Positions 10,415 through 19,442 of a stretch of DNA of 64,000 bases are shown here, in pieces (within the stretch, counting starts at the first letter, position 1; every line of letters begins with the position of its first letter). The notes beneath the pieces are model-generated. The model saw only the letters and a list, made by a program, of their open reading frames with translations, was not told the origin of the DNA and made no database searches. Position numbers and translations under genes: made by a program. The DNA is from Zunongwangia endophytica (GTDB taxonomy: Bacteria; Bacteroidota; Bacteroidia; Flavobacteriales; Flavobacteriaceae). The DNA is taken from the NCBI RefSeq assembly GCF_030409505.1, contig NZ_JAUFPZ010000002.1:3737001-3801000 (forward strand). The letters run 5' to 3'.

Positions 10415-10783
10415 ATGGTACAACAAGAGTCTAGACTAAGAGTAGCAGATAATACTGGCGCTAAAGAAGTTTTAGCAATCAGAGTATTAGGAGGTACAAA
10501 GAAAAGATACGCTTCTGTTGGAGACAAAATTGTTGTCAGCGTTAAAGAGGCTACACCTAATGGAAACATTAAAAAAGGTGCAGTTTCTACAGCAGTTGTT
10601 GTTCGTACCAAGAAAGAAGTGCGCAGACCTGATGGATCTTATATAAGATTTGATGATAATGCATGTGTACTTTTAAACCCAACTGGAGAAATGCGTGGAA
10701 CACGTGTTTTTGGTCCTGTTGCGAGAGAACTTCGTGATAAGCAATTCATGAAAATTGTATCATTGGCACCAGAGGTGCTTTAA
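10415..10783 (+). CDS. rplN: 50S ribosomal protein L14
   Basis: L14 lies at the subunit interface, contacts 16S helix 14 and is the docking site of the silencing factor RsfS in other bacteria. It has the normal length of 122 residues, starts [20 protein letters not shown] and ends with [20 protein letters not shown] sequence. It opens the spc-operon part of the cluster. Confidence 0.99.
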   Translation: MVQQESRLRVADNTGAKEVLAIRVLGGTKKRYASVGDKIVVSVKEATPNGNIKKGAVSTAVVVRTKKEVRRPDGSYIRFDDNACVLLNPTGEMRGTRVFGPVARELRDKQFMKIVSLAPEVL

Positions 10784-10795
10784 TACATTAAAAAA

Positions 10796-11107
10796 ATGAC
10801 AAAGCTTAAAATAAAATCAGGAGATACTGTTCTTGTTATCGCAGGAGACCACAAAGGTCAGGAAGGTAAAGTACAGAAAGTATTTCCAGAAAAGAATAAA
10901 GCCATAGTGGAAGGAATTAATACAATTTCTAAACATGAGAAGCCAAGTGCTTCAAATCCGCAAGGCGGAATTACAAAGAAGGAAGCACCGATTAACATCT
11001 CTAACTTGTCTTTAGTAACTAAAGATGGTAAAGCAACCAGAATTGGTTATAAAGAAGAGGATGGTAAAAAGGTGAGATTTTCTAAAAAATCAAATGAAGT
11101 AATATAG
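10796..11107 (+). CDS. rplX: 50S ribosomal protein L24
   Basis: L24 is one of the two assembly-initiator proteins of the 50S subunit and has a KOW motif. The KOW region is clear as [20 protein letters not shown]. The length is 103 residues. It has 2 nt before rplE and so is probably co-translated with it. Confidence 0.98.
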   Translation: MTKLKIKSGDTVLVIAGDHKGQEGKVQKVFPEKNKAIVEGINTISKHEKPSASNPQGGITKKEAPINISNLSLVTKDGKATRIGYKEEDGKKVRFSKKSNEVI

Positions 11108-11109
11108 TT

Positions 11110-11661
11110 ATGGCATACGTACCAAGACTTAGACAAGAGTATGATGAGAAAATAAAATCATCTCTGACAGAAGAATATAGTTACAGCAATGTAATGGAAG
11201 TGCCAAAGCTTAAGAAAATCGTTATCAGCCGTGGTGTTGGTGGCGCAGTTGCAGATAAAAAGCTAATCGATCATGCTGTTGATGAATTATCAGCAATCAC
11301 AGGTCAGAAAGCTGTTTCAACAATCTCAAAGAAAGATGTTGCTTCATTCAAATTACGTAAAGGAATGCCAATTGGCGCAAAAGTAACTTTACGTGGTTAT
11401 AGAATGTATGAGTTTTTAGATAGATTAATTACCTCTGCACTTCCACGTGTACGTGATTTTAACGGGATAAAAGCTAACGGTTTTGATGGTAGAGGAAATT
11501 ATAACTTAGGAATTACTGAGCAGATAATTTTCCCAGAAATTGATATTGATGCTGTAAATAGAATTGCAGGTATGGATATCACTTTTGTTACTTCCGCAGA
11601 GACCGATAAAGAAGCTAAATCTTTACTAACTGAATTAGGTTTACCTTTTAAAAAGAATTAA
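11110..11661 (+). CDS. rplE: 50S ribosomal protein L5
   Basis: L5 binds 5S rRNA in the central protuberance and contacts the P-site tRNA. The 183-residue protein begins [19 protein letters not shown] and includes [21 protein letters not shown] and the C-terminal [22 protein letters not shown] stretch. It lies 2 nt before rpsN. In E. coli the S8 repressor target lies at the start of this gene; here a more obvious structure is found before rpsH instead. Confidence 0.99.
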   Translation: MAYVPRLRQEYDEKIKSSLTEEYSYSNVMEVPKLKKIVISRGVGGAVADKKLIDHAVDELSAITGQKAVSTISKKDVASFKLRKGMPIGAKVTLRGYRMYEFLDRLITSALPRVRDFNGIKANGFDGRGNYNLGITEQIIFPEIDIDAVNRIAGMDITFVTSAETDKEAKSLLTELGLPFKKN

Positions 11662-11663
11662 GA

Positions 11664-11933
11664 ATGGCTAAAGAATCAATGAAGGCCCGTGAGGTTAAGA
11701 GACAAAAAATGGTTAAAAAATATGCTGAAAAAAGAAAGGCTTTGAAAGAAGCTGGAGATTTTGAAGCATTGCAAAAATTGCCAAAAAACTCTTCACCAGT
11801 ACGTTTGCATAATCGTTGTAAGCTAACTGGTAGACCTAAAGGATATATGAGACAATTTGGACTTTCTCGAGTAATGTTTAGAGAAATGGCTAATAATGGT
11901 CTTATTCCTGGGGTTAAGAAAGCTAGTTGGTAA
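11664..11933 (+). CDS. rpsN: 30S ribosomal protein S14, zinc-independent (C-) type
   Basis: S14 is a late-binding head protein of the 30S subunit. This copy is the 89-residue form with a single cysteine (in HNRCKLTGR), so it lacks the CxxC...CxxC zinc ribbon of the short 61-residue type. The C-terminal [21 protein letters not shown] region is diagnostic. It is followed by a 60-nt spacer with an inverted repeat before rpsH, unusual in this tightly packed operon. Confidence 0.98.
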   Translation: MAKESMKAREVKRQKMVKKYAEKRKALKEAGDFEALQKLPKNSSPVRLHNRCKLTGRPKGYMRQFGLSRVMFREMANNGLIPGVKKASW

Positions 11934-11943
11934 ATTATAAATT

Positions 11944-11979
11944 GGTTGTAGGTTCCAAAAAAATAGGAAAACCATAACC
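11944..11979 (+). promoter_or_regulatory. Structured spacer upstream of rpsH (candidate S8-type leader)
   Basis: An outer stem GGTT/AACC (11944-11947 with 11976-11979) encloses an inner stem GGTT/AACC plus CC/GG with a two-A bulge (11951-11956 with 11966-11973) and a 9-nt A-rich loop. It lies 14 nt before the rpsH start in one of only four spacers over 50 nt in the cluster. S8 is a translational repressor in E. coli; a similar role here is a guess. Confidence 0.4.
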
Positions 11980-11993
11980 GCAAATTAATATAA

Positions 11994-12392
11994 ATGAATA
12001 CAGATCCAATTGCAGATTTTTTAACGCGAATTAGAAACGCGGTAGCAGCAAACCATAGGGTTGTTGAAATACCTGCTTCTAAGGTTAAAAAAGAAATTAC
12101 AAAGATATTATTCGATCAAGGATACATCTTAAGTTACAAGTTTGAGAGCAATACCGCGCAAGGTACTATCAAAATAGCCCTTAAATATGATAAGGATACT
12201 AAAGACTCTGTAATAAAAGATATCCAGAGAATAAGTAAACCTGGTTTACGTAAATATGCCGGTGCTGGAGAATTACCACGTATACTTAATGGTCTTGGTA
12301 TTGCAATTATCTCTACTTCTCACGGAGTAATGACAGATAAGCAAGCTAGAAGAGATCACGTAGGTGGTGAAGTATTGTGTTACGTTTACTAA
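11994..12392 (+). CDS. rpsH: 30S ribosomal protein S8
   Basis: S8 is a primary binder of the 16S central domain and the autogenous repressor of the spc operon in E. coli. The 132-residue sequence begins [16 protein letters not shown] and ends with the signature [19 protein letters not shown] followed by GGEVLCYVY. It is preceded by a spacer with nested inverted repeats, and the alternation of stems just before the start codon would suit translational control. Confidence 0.99.
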   Translation: MNTDPIADFLTRIRNAVAANHRVVEIPASKVKKEITKILFDQGYILSYKFESNTAQGTIKIALKYDKDTKDSVIKDIQRISKPGLRKYAGAGELPRILNGLGIAIISTSHGVMTDKQARRDHVGGEVLCYVY

Positions 12393-12411
12393 TTCTTAAA
12401 ATAACTAAGAA

Positions 12412-12954
12412 ATGTCAAGAATAGGTAAAAGCCCAGTTACAATTCCAGAAGGTGTTAATGTAGACGTTAACGGTAATATTGTAACAGTAAAAGGAAAATT
12501 AGGAGAGCTTAAGCAAGAGATTAACGATATAGATGTTAATGTAGAAGATGATGTAATTTCTTTTGAGCGTTCTTCTGAGAAAAGTGATCAAAAAGCTAAG
12601 CATGGTTTATATCGTGCTTTAGTTAACAATATGATAGAAGGTGTAACTACTGGATTTACTAAGGAATTAGAATTAGTAGGTGTAGGTTACAGAGCTTCGA
12701 ATCAAGGACAGAAATTAGATTTAGCTGTTGGTTTTTCTCATAATATTGTTTTGGACGTAGCTCCTGAAGTTAAGGTTGAAACAATATCTGAAAAAGGTAA
12801 GAATCCAGTAGTTAAGCTTACTTCTCATGACAAACAACTTTTAGGACAGGTTGCTGCAAAGATTCGTTCTTTCAGAGTACCAGAACCTTATAAAGGAAAA
12901 GGTATCAAGTTCAAAGGAGAAATAATTAGAAGAAAAGCAGGTAAATCAGCTTAA
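12412..12954 (+). CDS. rplF: 50S ribosomal protein L6
   Basis: L6 lies near the sarcin-ricin loop and the factor-binding site. The 180-residue protein begins [15 protein letters not shown] and its second domain ends with [17 protein letters not shown] followed by RRKAGKSA, the family signature. The rpsH-rplF-rplR order is canonical. Confidence 0.99.
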   Translation: MSRIGKSPVTIPEGVNVDVNGNIVTVKGKLGELKQEINDIDVNVEDDVISFERSSEKSDQKAKHGLYRALVNNMIEGVTTGFTKELELVGVGYRASNQGQKLDLAVGFSHNIVLDVAPEVKVETISEKGKNPVVKLTSHDKQLLGQVAAKIRSFRVPEPYKGKGIKFKGEIIRRKAGKSA

Positions 12955-12964
12955 TAAGTTAGTT

Positions 12965-13321
12965 ATGGCATTTTCAAAAGAAAAAAGAAGATTAAAGATA
13001 AGAAAGCGTATTCGCAAGAATATTAGCGGAACTGAAAGCCGTCCAAGATTGTCTGTATATAGAAGTAATAAAGAAATTTATGCTCAAATAATAGACGATG
13101 TAGCTGGAAAAACGTTAGCTTCGGCTTCTTCTAGAGATAAGGACGTTAAAGACGCTACCGGAACAAAGAGCGAAATTGCTCAGTTGGTAGGGAAAAGTTT
13201 AGCTGATAAAGCGAAACAATCCGGGGTAGAAACTGTTTCTTTCGATAGAGGTGGTTATTTATATCACGGAAGAGTTAAATCATTAGCAGAAGGTGCTCGT
13301 GAAGGAGGACTAAAATTCTAA
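12965..13321 (+). CDS. rplR: 50S ribosomal protein L18
   Basis: L18 joins 5S rRNA to the 50S subunit. The 118-residue sequence has [20 protein letters not shown] and ends [27 protein letters not shown], both diagnostic. It lies 6 nt before rpsE. Confidence 0.99.
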   Translation: MAFSKEKRRLKIRKRIRKNISGTESRPRLSVYRSNKEIYAQIIDDVAGKTLASASSRDKDVKDATGTKSEIAQLVGKSLADKAKQSGVETVSFDRGGYLYHGRVKSLAEGAREGGLKF

Positions 13322-13327
13322 GAAGAT

Positions 13328-13852
13328 ATGTATCAAGATTATAAAAACGTAGAACATGTAAAACCAGGAGGTCTTGAATTAAAAGACCGTTTGGTAGGAG
13401 TGCAACGTGTTACTAAAGTTACAAAAGGTGGTAGAGCATTTGGTTTTTCTGCTATTGTAGTAGTTGGTGACGAAAATGGTGTAGTTGGACAAGGTTTGGG
13501 TAAATCTAAAGAGGTTGCCGATGCTATTTCCAAAGCCGTTGAAGATGCAAAAAAGAATTTGGTACGTATTCCTTTACACAAAGGTACTTTACCACATGAA
13601 CAAAAAGGTAAGTATGGTGGAGCGAGAGTTTTACTTTTACCTGCTGCAACTGGTACCGGTATTATTGCTGGTGGTGCAATTCGTGCGGTATTGGAATCTG
13701 TAGGAGTTCACGACGTACTTTCTAAGAACCAAGGTTCTTCTAACCCACACAATGTTGTGAAAGCTACTTTCGATGCATTACTACAATTAAGAAGTGCAGA
13801 GGCTGTTGCTAGACAACGTGGTATCACGTTAGAAAAACTTTTCAAAGGATAA
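13328..13852 (+). CDS. rpsE: 30S ribosomal protein S5
   Basis: S5 shapes the decoding region and mRNA entry with S3 and S4. The 174-residue protein has the N-terminal dsRBD-like domain with [15 protein letters not shown], followed by [26 protein letters not shown] sequence, and ends with [10 protein letters not shown]. The spectinomycin-related loop region (VTKVTKGGR) looks ordinary. Confidence 0.99.
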   Translation: MYQDYKNVEHVKPGGLELKDRLVGVQRVTKVTKGGRAFGFSAIVVVGDENGVVGQGLGKSKEVADAISKAVEDAKKNLVRIPLHKGTLPHEQKGKYGGARVLLLPAATGTGIIAGGAIRAVLESVGVHDVLSKNQGSSNPHNVVKATFDALLQLRSAEAVARQRGITLEKLFKG

Positions 13853-13865
13853 AATCAAGGATAAG

Positions 13866-14048
13866 ATGGCAAAGATTAAGGTAACTAAAGTTAAAAGTGC
13901 TATTAATAGATCTCAGAATCAAAAAAGAGTTCTAGAAGCATTAGGTCTTAGAAAGATGGGAAGTGCTGTAGAGCACGAGGATACTCCTAACATCCTTGGT
14001 ATGATAAATAAAGTTAAACACTTAGTTTCTGTAGAGGAAACAAAATAA
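13866..14048 (+). CDS. rpmD: 50S ribosomal protein L30
   Basis: L30 is a small peripheral 50S protein. The 60-residue sequence [20 protein letters not shown], followed by [20 protein letters not shown], matches the bacterial L30 pattern in which a short helix follows a KxTxVKS strand. The rpsE-rpmD-rplO order supports the call. Confidence 0.98.
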   Translation: MAKIKVTKVKSAINRSQNQKRVLEALGLRKMGSAVEHEDTPNILGMINKVKHLVSVEETK

Positions 14049-14057
14049 TAGGTTCAC

Positions 14058-14510
14058 ATGAATTTAAGTAACTTACGACCTGCAAAAGGTTCAGTTAGAA
14101 GTAACAATAAGCGTGTTGGCCGTGGAGAAGGATCCGGTAAAGGAGGGACTGCAACTCGTGGTCACAAAGGGGCTAAATCACGTTCTGGTTACTCTAAGAA
14201 GATAGGTTTTGAAGGTGGGCAAATGCCACTTCAACGCCGTGTACCAAAGTTTGGTTTTAATAACAGAAACCGTAAAGAATATCAGGGTATAAACTTAGAT
14301 ACTTTACAATCATTAGTAGATAATGGTAAAGTTACAGACACTGTAGATCTAAGCGTACTTGTGGATAACGGTTTGGCTGGAAAGAACGAACTGGTTAAAA
14401 TTTTAGGTAGAGGTGAATTAAAGGCTAAACTAAAAGTATCTGTTCATAAATTTACGGCCTCAGCCAAGGAAGCTATAGAAGCTGCAGGAGGAGAAGTTGT
14501 TACTTTATAA
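14058..14510 (+). CDS. rplO: 50S ribosomal protein L15
   Basis: L15 is a late assembly protein of the 50S subunit that threads a long N-terminal extension through 23S rRNA. The glycine- and arginine-rich N-terminal part (GRGEGSGKGGTATRGHKGAK) and the motif FEGGQMPLQRRVPKFGF are diagnostic. The 150-residue length is normal. It lies 11 nt before secY, the usual partner. Confidence 0.99.
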   Translation: MNLSNLRPAKGSVRSNNKRVGRGEGSGKGGTATRGHKGAKSRSGYSKKIGFEGGQMPLQRRVPKFGFNNRNRKEYQGINLDTLQSLVDNGKVTDTVDLSVLVDNGLAGKNELVKILGRGELKAKLKVSVHKFTASAKEAIEAAGGEVVTL

Positions 14511-14521
14511 TAGATAGCCAA

Positions 14522-15856
14522 ATGAAATTCATCAATACTATAAAAAATATTTGGAAAATCGAGGAGCTAAAAAATCGTATTTTAGTTTCCCTCGGTTTAC
14601 TTTTAGTTTATCGTTTTGGAACTCAGGTTGTACTTCCTGGGATAGACGCCAGTCAGTTAGCAAATTTAGCTAATCAGACAGATGGTGGTTTATTAGGTCT
14701 TCTTAATGCATTTACTGGAGGGGCATTCTCGAATGCTTCCATTTTTGCATTGGGTATCATGCCTTATATTTCTGCTTCCATTGTAGTTCAATTAATGGGA
14801 ATTGCTATTCCTTATTTGCAAAAGCTACAAAAAGAAGGAGAAAGTGGGCGTAAAAAGATTAATCAAATCACTAGATGGTTAACCATAGCAATTACGCTGG
14901 TTCAGGGTCCTGGTTATATTTATAACCTATTTAATACCCTGCCACAAAATGCCTTTCTTTTAGGAGATAGTCTTTCTTTTGTAGTGTCTTCAGTAATTAT
15001 TCTTACCACAGGAACTGTATTTGCGATGTGGTTAGGAGAGAAGATAACAGATAAAGGTATAGGTAATGGTATCTCCTTATTGATCATGGTAGGTATTATT
15101 GCTACACTGCCTCAGGCATTCCTACAGGAATTCGCCTCTAGATTCGAAGGTAGTGGAGGTTTAATTATGGTGTTGATTGAATTAGCTATTTGGTTTGCAA
15201 TTATTTTAGCTGCTGTAATGTTGGTAATGGCTGTTCGCCAAATACCTGTGCAATATGCTAGAAGATCTGCTACTGGAGGTTATGAGAAAAATGTATTCGG
15301 CTCTAGACAATATATTCCTTTAAAGCTTAATGCTTCTGGAGTTATGCCGATTATATTTGCTCAGGCAATTATGTTTATTCCTGTGGCGTTAGCTGGTCTT
15401 TCAGACTCTGACGCTGCTCAAGGTGTAACAGCTGCATTTAGTGATATTTTTGGATTCTGGTATAATTTGGTATTCGCGTTATTGATTATTGTTTTTACAT
15501 ATTTCTATACTGCGATTACAGTACCTACCAATAAAATGGCAGACGATTTAAAACGTAGTGGAGGCTTTATTCCTGGTATTAGACCAGGTAGTGAAACGTC
15601 TGAATACCTAGATCGTATCATGTCACAAATAACACTTCCTGGATCTGTATTTTTAGCAATTATAGCAATTTTCCCAGCGATCATTGTGAAGTTGCTAGGT
15701 GTTCAGCAAGGATGGGCACTGTTTTTTGGAGGTACCTCTCTTTTAATTTTAGTTGGAGTTGCAATCGATACTATGCAGCAAGTAAATTCTTATTTGTTGA
15801 ATAGACACTATGACGGATTAATGAAAACAGGTAAAAACAGAAAAGCAGTAGCTTAA
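14522..15856 (+). CDS. secY: Preprotein translocase subunit SecY
   Basis: SecY is the channel of the Sec translocon in the inner membrane. The 444-residue protein shows about ten hydrophobic segments, the first within residues 20-40 (RILVSLGLLLVYRFG), the plug-region sequence GLLGLLNAFTGGAFSNASIFALGIMPYISASI-like, and the cytosolic loop motif RQIPVQYARR. It stands between rplO and infA; adenylate kinase, which follows secY in many bacteria, is absent here. Confidence 0.99.
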   Translation: MKFINTIKNIWKIEELKNRILVSLGLLLVYRFGTQVVLPGIDASQLANLANQTDGGLLGLLNAFTGGAFSNASIFALGIMPYISASIVVQLMGIAIPYLQKLQKEGESGRKKINQITRWLTIAITLVQGPGYIYNLFNTLPQNAFLLGDSLSFVVSSVIILTTGTVFAMWLGEKITDKGIGNGISLLIMVGIIATLPQAFLQEFASRFEGSGGLIMVLIELAIWFAIILAAVMLVMAVRQIPVQYARRSATGGYEKNVFGSRQYIPLKLNASGVMPIIFAQAIMFIPVALAGLSDSDAAQGVTAAFSDIFGFWYNLVFALLIIVFTYFYTAITVPTNKMADDLKRSGGFIPGIRPGSETSEYLDRIMSQITLPGSVFLAIIAIFPAIIVKLLGVQQGWALFFGGTSLLILVGVAIDTMQQVNSYLLNRHYDGLMKTGKNRKAVA

Positions 15857-15859
15857 ATT

Positions 15860-16075
15860 ATGGCAAAACAACCAGCAATTGAACAAGACGGAACTATAAT
15901 CGAAGCATTGTCTAATGCTATGTTTCGTGTAGAACTAGAAAACGGTCACGTTGTGACCGCTCATATCTCAGGAAAGATGCGTATGCACTACATTAAATTG
16001 TTACCTGGCGATAAGGTGAAGTTGGAAATGAGTCCTTACGATTTATCTAAGGCTCGCATAACTTACAGATACTAA
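15860..16075 (+). CDS. infA: Translation initiation factor IF-1
   Basis: IF-1 is an OB-fold protein that occupies the 30S A-site during initiation. The 71-residue sequence has [20 protein letters not shown] and [38 protein letters not shown] signature segments. It starts 3 nt after secY. A 119-nt spacer containing promoter-like boxes follows, so it may be the last gene of one transcription unit. Confidence 0.98.
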   Translation: MAKQPAIEQDGTIIEALSNAMFRVELENGHVVTAHISGKMRMHYIKLLPGDKVKLEMSPYDLSKARITYRY

Positions 16076-16083
16076 GAAGTAAA

Positions 16084-16115
16084 TTGAGCTATTAATAATT
16101 TTTTCATTACTTTTG
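16084..16115 (+). promoter_or_regulatory. Promoter P1 upstream of rpmJ
   Basis: TTG at 16084-16086 and TACTTTTG at 16108-16115 are 21 nt apart, a good match to the Bacteroidota primary-sigma pattern. It would give the alpha-operon genes their own promoter about 80 nt before rpmJ. Confidence 0.6.
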
Positions 16116-16132
16116 CACTCTGAAAAAATTAT

Positions 16133-16167
16133 TTTGGCAATCAGGCCATATGTAAATTTTATTTTTG
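16133..16167 (+). promoter_or_regulatory. Promoter P2 upstream of rpmJ
   Basis: TTTG at 16133-16136 and TATTTTTG at 16160-16167 are 23 nt apart. The -7 box matches fully; the spacing is at the long end. It would start transcription about 20 nt before rpmJ. Confidence 0.5.
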
Positions 16168-16194
16168 CATCTGGCATTTATAAAAATTATAAAG

Positions 16195-16311
16195 ATGAAA
16201 GTTAGAGCATCAATAAAGAAAAGAAGTGCCGACTGTAAAATAGTACGCAGAAAAGGGCGCCTTTACGTGATTAACAAAAAGAATCCTAGATTTAAACAAA
16301 GACAAGGCTAA
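16195..16311 (+). CDS. rpmJ: 50S ribosomal protein L36, zinc-independent (C-) type
   Basis: The 38-residue reading frame begins [20 protein letters not shown] and ends RFKQRQG, which identifies L36, the smallest 50S protein. The zinc site is degenerate: the first cysteine is Ser11, the third position is Asn27 and the histidine is replaced by Phe33, leaving only Cys14. It lies 2 nt before rpsM and just behind two promoter-like sequences. Confidence 0.96.
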   Translation: MKVRASIKKRSADCKIVRRKGRLYVINKKNPRFKQRQG

Positions 16312-16313
16312 TT

Positions 16314-16688
16314 ATGGCAAGAATTGCAGGGGTAGATATACCTAAACAAAAGCGAGGAGTTATAGCGTTAACCTATATCTTCGGAATTGGCAAAAGCAGG
16401 GCTCAGGAAATACTTGCACAAGCCAAAGTTGATGAAAGTAAGAAAGTTTCAGATTGGGACGATGATGAAATAGGTCGTATCCGTGAAGCTGTAGGTGACT
16501 ACACAATCGAGGGTGAATTACGTACTGAAGTTCAGATGAGTATTAAACGTCTAATGGATATTGGATGTTACAGAGGTATTCGTCATAGATCTGGATTACC
16601 ACTTAGAGGTCAGAGAACTAAAAACAACTCCAGAACTAGAAAAGGTAGAAGAAAAACAGTTGCTAACAAGAAGAAAGCGACTAAATAA
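16314..16688 (+). CDS. rpsM: 30S ribosomal protein S13
   Basis: S13 forms intersubunit bridges from the 30S head and contacts P-site tRNA with its basic tail. The 124-residue protein begins [20 protein letters not shown] and contains [20 protein letters not shown], the family signature. It opens the alpha-operon part with rpsK. Confidence 0.99.
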   Translation: MARIAGVDIPKQKRGVIALTYIFGIGKSRAQEILAQAKVDESKKVSDWDDDEIGRIREAVGDYTIEGELRTEVQMSIKRLMDIGCYRGIRHRSGLPLRGQRTKNNSRTRKGRRKTVANKKKATK

Positions 16689-16696
16689 TAAGTAAT

Positions 16697-17089
16697 ATGG
16701 CAAAGTCAACAAAATCAGCTCAGAAGAAGCGTAAAGTTAACGTTGAGTCAATTGGAGAAGCTCATGTTACTGCTTCTTTCAACAACATTATCATTTCTTT
16801 GACTAACAAAAAAGGAGACGTTATTTCATGGTCATCTGCCGGTAAAATGGGTTTTAGAGGATCTAAAAAAAATACTCCTTACGCAGCACAGTTAGCATCT
16901 GAGGATGCTTCTAAAGTTGCTCACGAAGCTGGTCTTCGTAAAGTTAAAGTGTATGTTAAGGGGCCTGGTAATGGTAGAGAATCAGCGATCCGTTCTATTC
17001 ACAATAGTGGAATTGAAGTAACAGAGATTATCGATGTTACGCCACTTCCTCACAACGGATGTCGCGCTCCAAAGAGACGTAGAGTATAA
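16697..17089 (+). CDS. rpsK: 30S ribosomal protein S11
   Basis: S11 lies on the platform beside the E-site mRNA. The 130-residue sequence has [19 protein letters not shown] and [10 protein letters not shown] at the C-terminus, both conserved. It is followed by an 86-nt spacer with a long imperfect hairpin before rpsD. Confidence 0.99.
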   Translation: MAKSTKSAQKKRKVNVESIGEAHVTASFNNIIISLTNKKGDVISWSSAGKMGFRGSKKNTPYAAQLASEDASKVAHEAGLRKVKVYVKGPGNGRESAIRSIHNSGIEVTEIIDVTPLPHNGCRAPKRRRV

Positions 17090-17108
17090 TTAATTATATA
17101 ATTAGGAG

Positions 17109-17160
17109 AGGAAATTACGATTATCGAAGGACGAATGCCTTAATTCATAATCCCTTTCCT
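17109..17160 (+). promoter_or_regulatory. Long stem-loop upstream of rpsD (candidate S4 leader)
   Basis: Three nested stems line up: AGGAAA/TTTCCT (17109-17114 with 17155-17160), GATTAT/ATAATC (17119-17124 with 17147-17152) and AAGG/CCTT (17127-17130 with 17138-17141), around a 7-nt loop. All 16 pairs are Watson-Crick. No U-run follows, so it is not a terminator. It ends 15 nt before the rpsD ATG. S4 represses the alpha operon in other phyla through leader RNAs of unrelated form. Confidence 0.55.
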
Positions 17161-17175
17161 GTAAATCAATTTTAA

Positions 17176-17781
17176 ATGGCAAGATATACAGGTCCAAAGA
17201 CCAAGATAGCTCGTAAGTTTGGTGAAGCTATATTTGGAGACGATAAGTCTTTTGAAAAAAGAAATTATCCTCCAGGACAGCACGGTAATAACCGTCGAAG
17301 AGGTAAAAAATCTGAATACGCTATCCAGTTAATGGAAAAGCAAAAGGCTAAATATACTTATGGTATATTAGAGCGTCAGTTCAGAAATATGTTTGAAAAA
17401 GCAACAAGTTCACAAGGAATTACCGGTGAGGTATTACTTCAACTTTGTGAGTCTAGATTAGACAATGTTGTATTTAGATTAGGTGTAGCACCTTCAAGAA
17501 GAGCTGCAAGACAACTAGTTTCTCACAGACATATAACTGTTAATGGAGAATTAGTAAACATTCCATCTTACCACTTGAAAGCAGGAGACGTTATTGGAGT
17601 AAGAGAGAAGTCTAAATCTTTACAGGTAGTTCAGGATTCATTAGCTAATAATAGCAGTGTTTACGAATGGATTACTTGGAACAACGAAACAAAACAAGGA
17701 ACTTTTGTTTCAGTACCTGGAAGAGTTCAGATTCCAGAAAATATCAATGAACAATTCATCGTCGAATTATATTCGAAATAA
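17176..17781 (+). CDS. rpsD: 30S ribosomal protein S4, zinc-independent type
   Basis: S4 initiates assembly of the 30S body by binding the 16S 5' domain and lines the mRNA entry pore. The 201-residue protein begins [17 protein letters not shown], without the cysteine cluster seen in zinc-binding S4 proteins. It has NYPPGQHG and the S4 RNA-binding domain with [20 protein letters not shown]. It is preceded by a long stem-loop, a plausible autoregulatory target. Confidence 0.99.
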   Translation: MARYTGPKTKIARKFGEAIFGDDKSFEKRNYPPGQHGNNRRRGKKSEYAIQLMEKQKAKYTYGILERQFRNMFEKATSSQGITGEVLLQLCESRLDNVVFRLGVAPSRRAARQLVSHRHITVNGELVNIPSYHLKAGDVIGVREKSKSLQVVQDSLANNSSVYEWITWNNETKQGTFVSVPGRVQIPENINEQFIVELYSK

Positions 17782-17801
17782 TAATTCACAGAAGTCGTAA
17801 T

Positions 17802-18794
17802 ATGGCAATACTAAATTTTCAGAAGCCCGATAAAGTTATAATGATTGACTCTACAGATTTCGAAGGGAAATTTGAATTTCGTCCTTTGGAGCCTGGTTAT
17901 GGGTTAACCGTTGGTAACGCTTTAAGAAGAGTGCTGTTATCTTCTTTAGAGGGATTTGCGATCACTTCGGTTCGTATCGAAGGTGTTGATCACGAATTCT
18001 CAACAATTCCTGGAGTTGTAGAAGATGTTACAGAAATAATTTTGAATCTTAAACAAGTTAGATTCAAGAGGCAAATTGATGAAATAGATAACGAGGCCGT
18101 TACAATTTCTGTTTCTGGTGAAGAAGAATTAACCGCTGGTCACTTTCAAAAGTTTATCTCTGGTTTTCAAGTTTTAAATCCCGACTTGGTGATTTGTCAT
18201 CTTGATAGCAAGATAAATATTAATATGGAGATCACTATCGAAAAAGGCAGAGGTTATGTTCCGGCAGAAGAAAATAAGAAAGCTAATGCTCCTTTAGGAA
18301 CAATATTTACAGATTCTATTTACACTCCTATAAAGAATGTAAAGTATAGTATCGAGAATTACCGTGTAGAACAAAAGACTGACTACGAAAAATTAGTTTT
18401 CGAAATTAGTAGTGATGGTTCTATTCATCCTAAAGATGCTTTAACAGAAGCTGCCAAAACTTTAATTCACCACTTCATGTTGTTCTCTGATGAGCGTATA
18501 ACATTAGAGGCTGATGAAATTGCACAAACTGAAACTTATGATGAAGAATCTCTTCACATGAGACAGCTACTAAAAACTAAATTAGTAGACATGGATCTTT
18601 CAGTAAGAGCATTAAATTGTTTAAAAGCGGCTGAAGTTGATACCTTAGGAGATCTTGTATCTTACAATAAAAATGATCTTATGAAGTTCCGTAACTTCGG
18701 TAAGAAATCATTAACAGAGCTTGAAGAGCTTGTAAGTAACAAAGGTTTAAACTTTGGTATGGATCTTTCAAAATATAAATTGGATAAGGACTAA
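17802..18794 (+). CDS. rpoA: DNA-directed RNA polymerase subunit alpha
   Basis: The alpha subunit dimerises to nucleate RNA polymerase assembly and its C-terminal domain contacts UP elements and activators. The N-terminal domain shows [20 protein letters not shown]. The C-terminal domain (about 250-325) has the helix-hairpin-helix region [19 protein letters not shown] and [14 protein letters not shown], with the Arg equivalent to the E. coli DNA-contacting residue kept. At 330 residues it is full length. Confidence 0.99.
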   Translation: MAILNFQKPDKVIMIDSTDFEGKFEFRPLEPGYGLTVGNALRRVLLSSLEGFAITSVRIEGVDHEFSTIPGVVEDVTEIILNLKQVRFKRQIDEIDNEAVTISVSGEEELTAGHFQKFISGFQVLNPDLVICHLDSKININMEITIEKGRGYVPAEENKKANAPLGTIFTDSIYTPIKNVKYSIENYRVEQKTDYEKLVFEISSDGSIHPKDALTEAAKTLIHHFMLFSDERITLEADEIAQTETYDEESLHMRQLLKTKLVDMDLSVRALNCLKAAEVDTLGDLVSYNKNDLMKFRNFGKKSLTELEELVSNKGLNFGMDLSKYKLDKD

Positions 18795-18828
18795 TTCACA
18801 CTGGTGAATTGCTCTAAAAAGAATAGTA

Positions 18829-19320
18829 ATGAGACACGGAAAGAAAATAAATCATTTAGGTAGAAAGACCGCGCATCGTAAGTCGATGTTGGCCAACATG
18901 GCGTCTTCACTAATTGAGCATAAACGCATAAATACTACTGTGGCTAAAGCAAAAGCTTTAAAAGTTTTTGTTGAGCCTTTAGTAACTAAGTCTAAAGTAG
19001 ATACTACTCATAATAGAAGAATCGTATTTAGTAAACTGCGTGATAAATATGCAGTTGCTGAATTATTTCGTGAAGTAGCACCAAAAGTAGGAGATCGTCC
19101 AGGTGGTTATACAAGAATCATTAAACTTGGGAATCGTCTAGGAGATAATGCTGATATGGCAATGATCGAATTGGTAGACTTTAATGAGACTTACAATGTA
19201 AACAAGCCTGAGAAGAAGAAATCTACTCGTAGAGCTGGTAAGAAAAAAGCTGAGACTACTGATGCTCCAAAAGCAGAAGATTCTAAGCAAGAAGATCAAG
19301 AAGGTAAAAAAGAAGAATAA
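18829..19320 (+). CDS. rplQ: 50S ribosomal protein L17 with a charged C-terminal tail
   Basis: L17 is at the solvent side near the tunnel exit. The core begins [20 protein letters not shown] and has [25 protein letters not shown] signature sequence. At 163 residues it exceeds the E. coli protein (127) by a tail of about 40 Lys/Glu-rich, low-complexity residues, a frequent feature in Bacteroidota. It is the last gene of the cluster and is followed by a clear terminator. Confidence 0.98.
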   Translation: MRHGKKINHLGRKTAHRKSMLANMASSLIEHKRINTTVAKAKALKVFVEPLVTKSKVDTTHNRRIVFSKLRDKYAVAELFREVAPKVGDRPGGYTRIIKLGNRLGDNADMAMIELVDFNETYNVNKPEKKKSTRRAGKKKAETTDAPKAEDSKQEDQEGKKEE

Positions 19321-19350
19321 ATGATTCTTTATTATCAATAAATTTTGAAA

Positions 19351-19385
19351 AAAGGATAAACTCACTGAGTTTGTCCTTTTTTTTT
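19351..19385 (+). terminator. Intrinsic terminator after rplQ
   Basis: A stem AAAGGA/TCCTTT extended by AAACTC/GAGTTT around a 3-nt loop (one mismatch) is followed by a long T-run. It closes the ribosomal cluster before carA. Confidence 0.9.
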
Positions 19386-19442
19386 ATCTAATTAGCATTC
19401 ATTTTAATTATTCCCTAACTTTAGATCGTATTATTTATTAGT

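Noticed and set aside
11648..11983. A 111-codon minus-strand frame over rpsN
   Set aside because: It is antisense to S14 and its spacer in the middle of a plus-strand operon.
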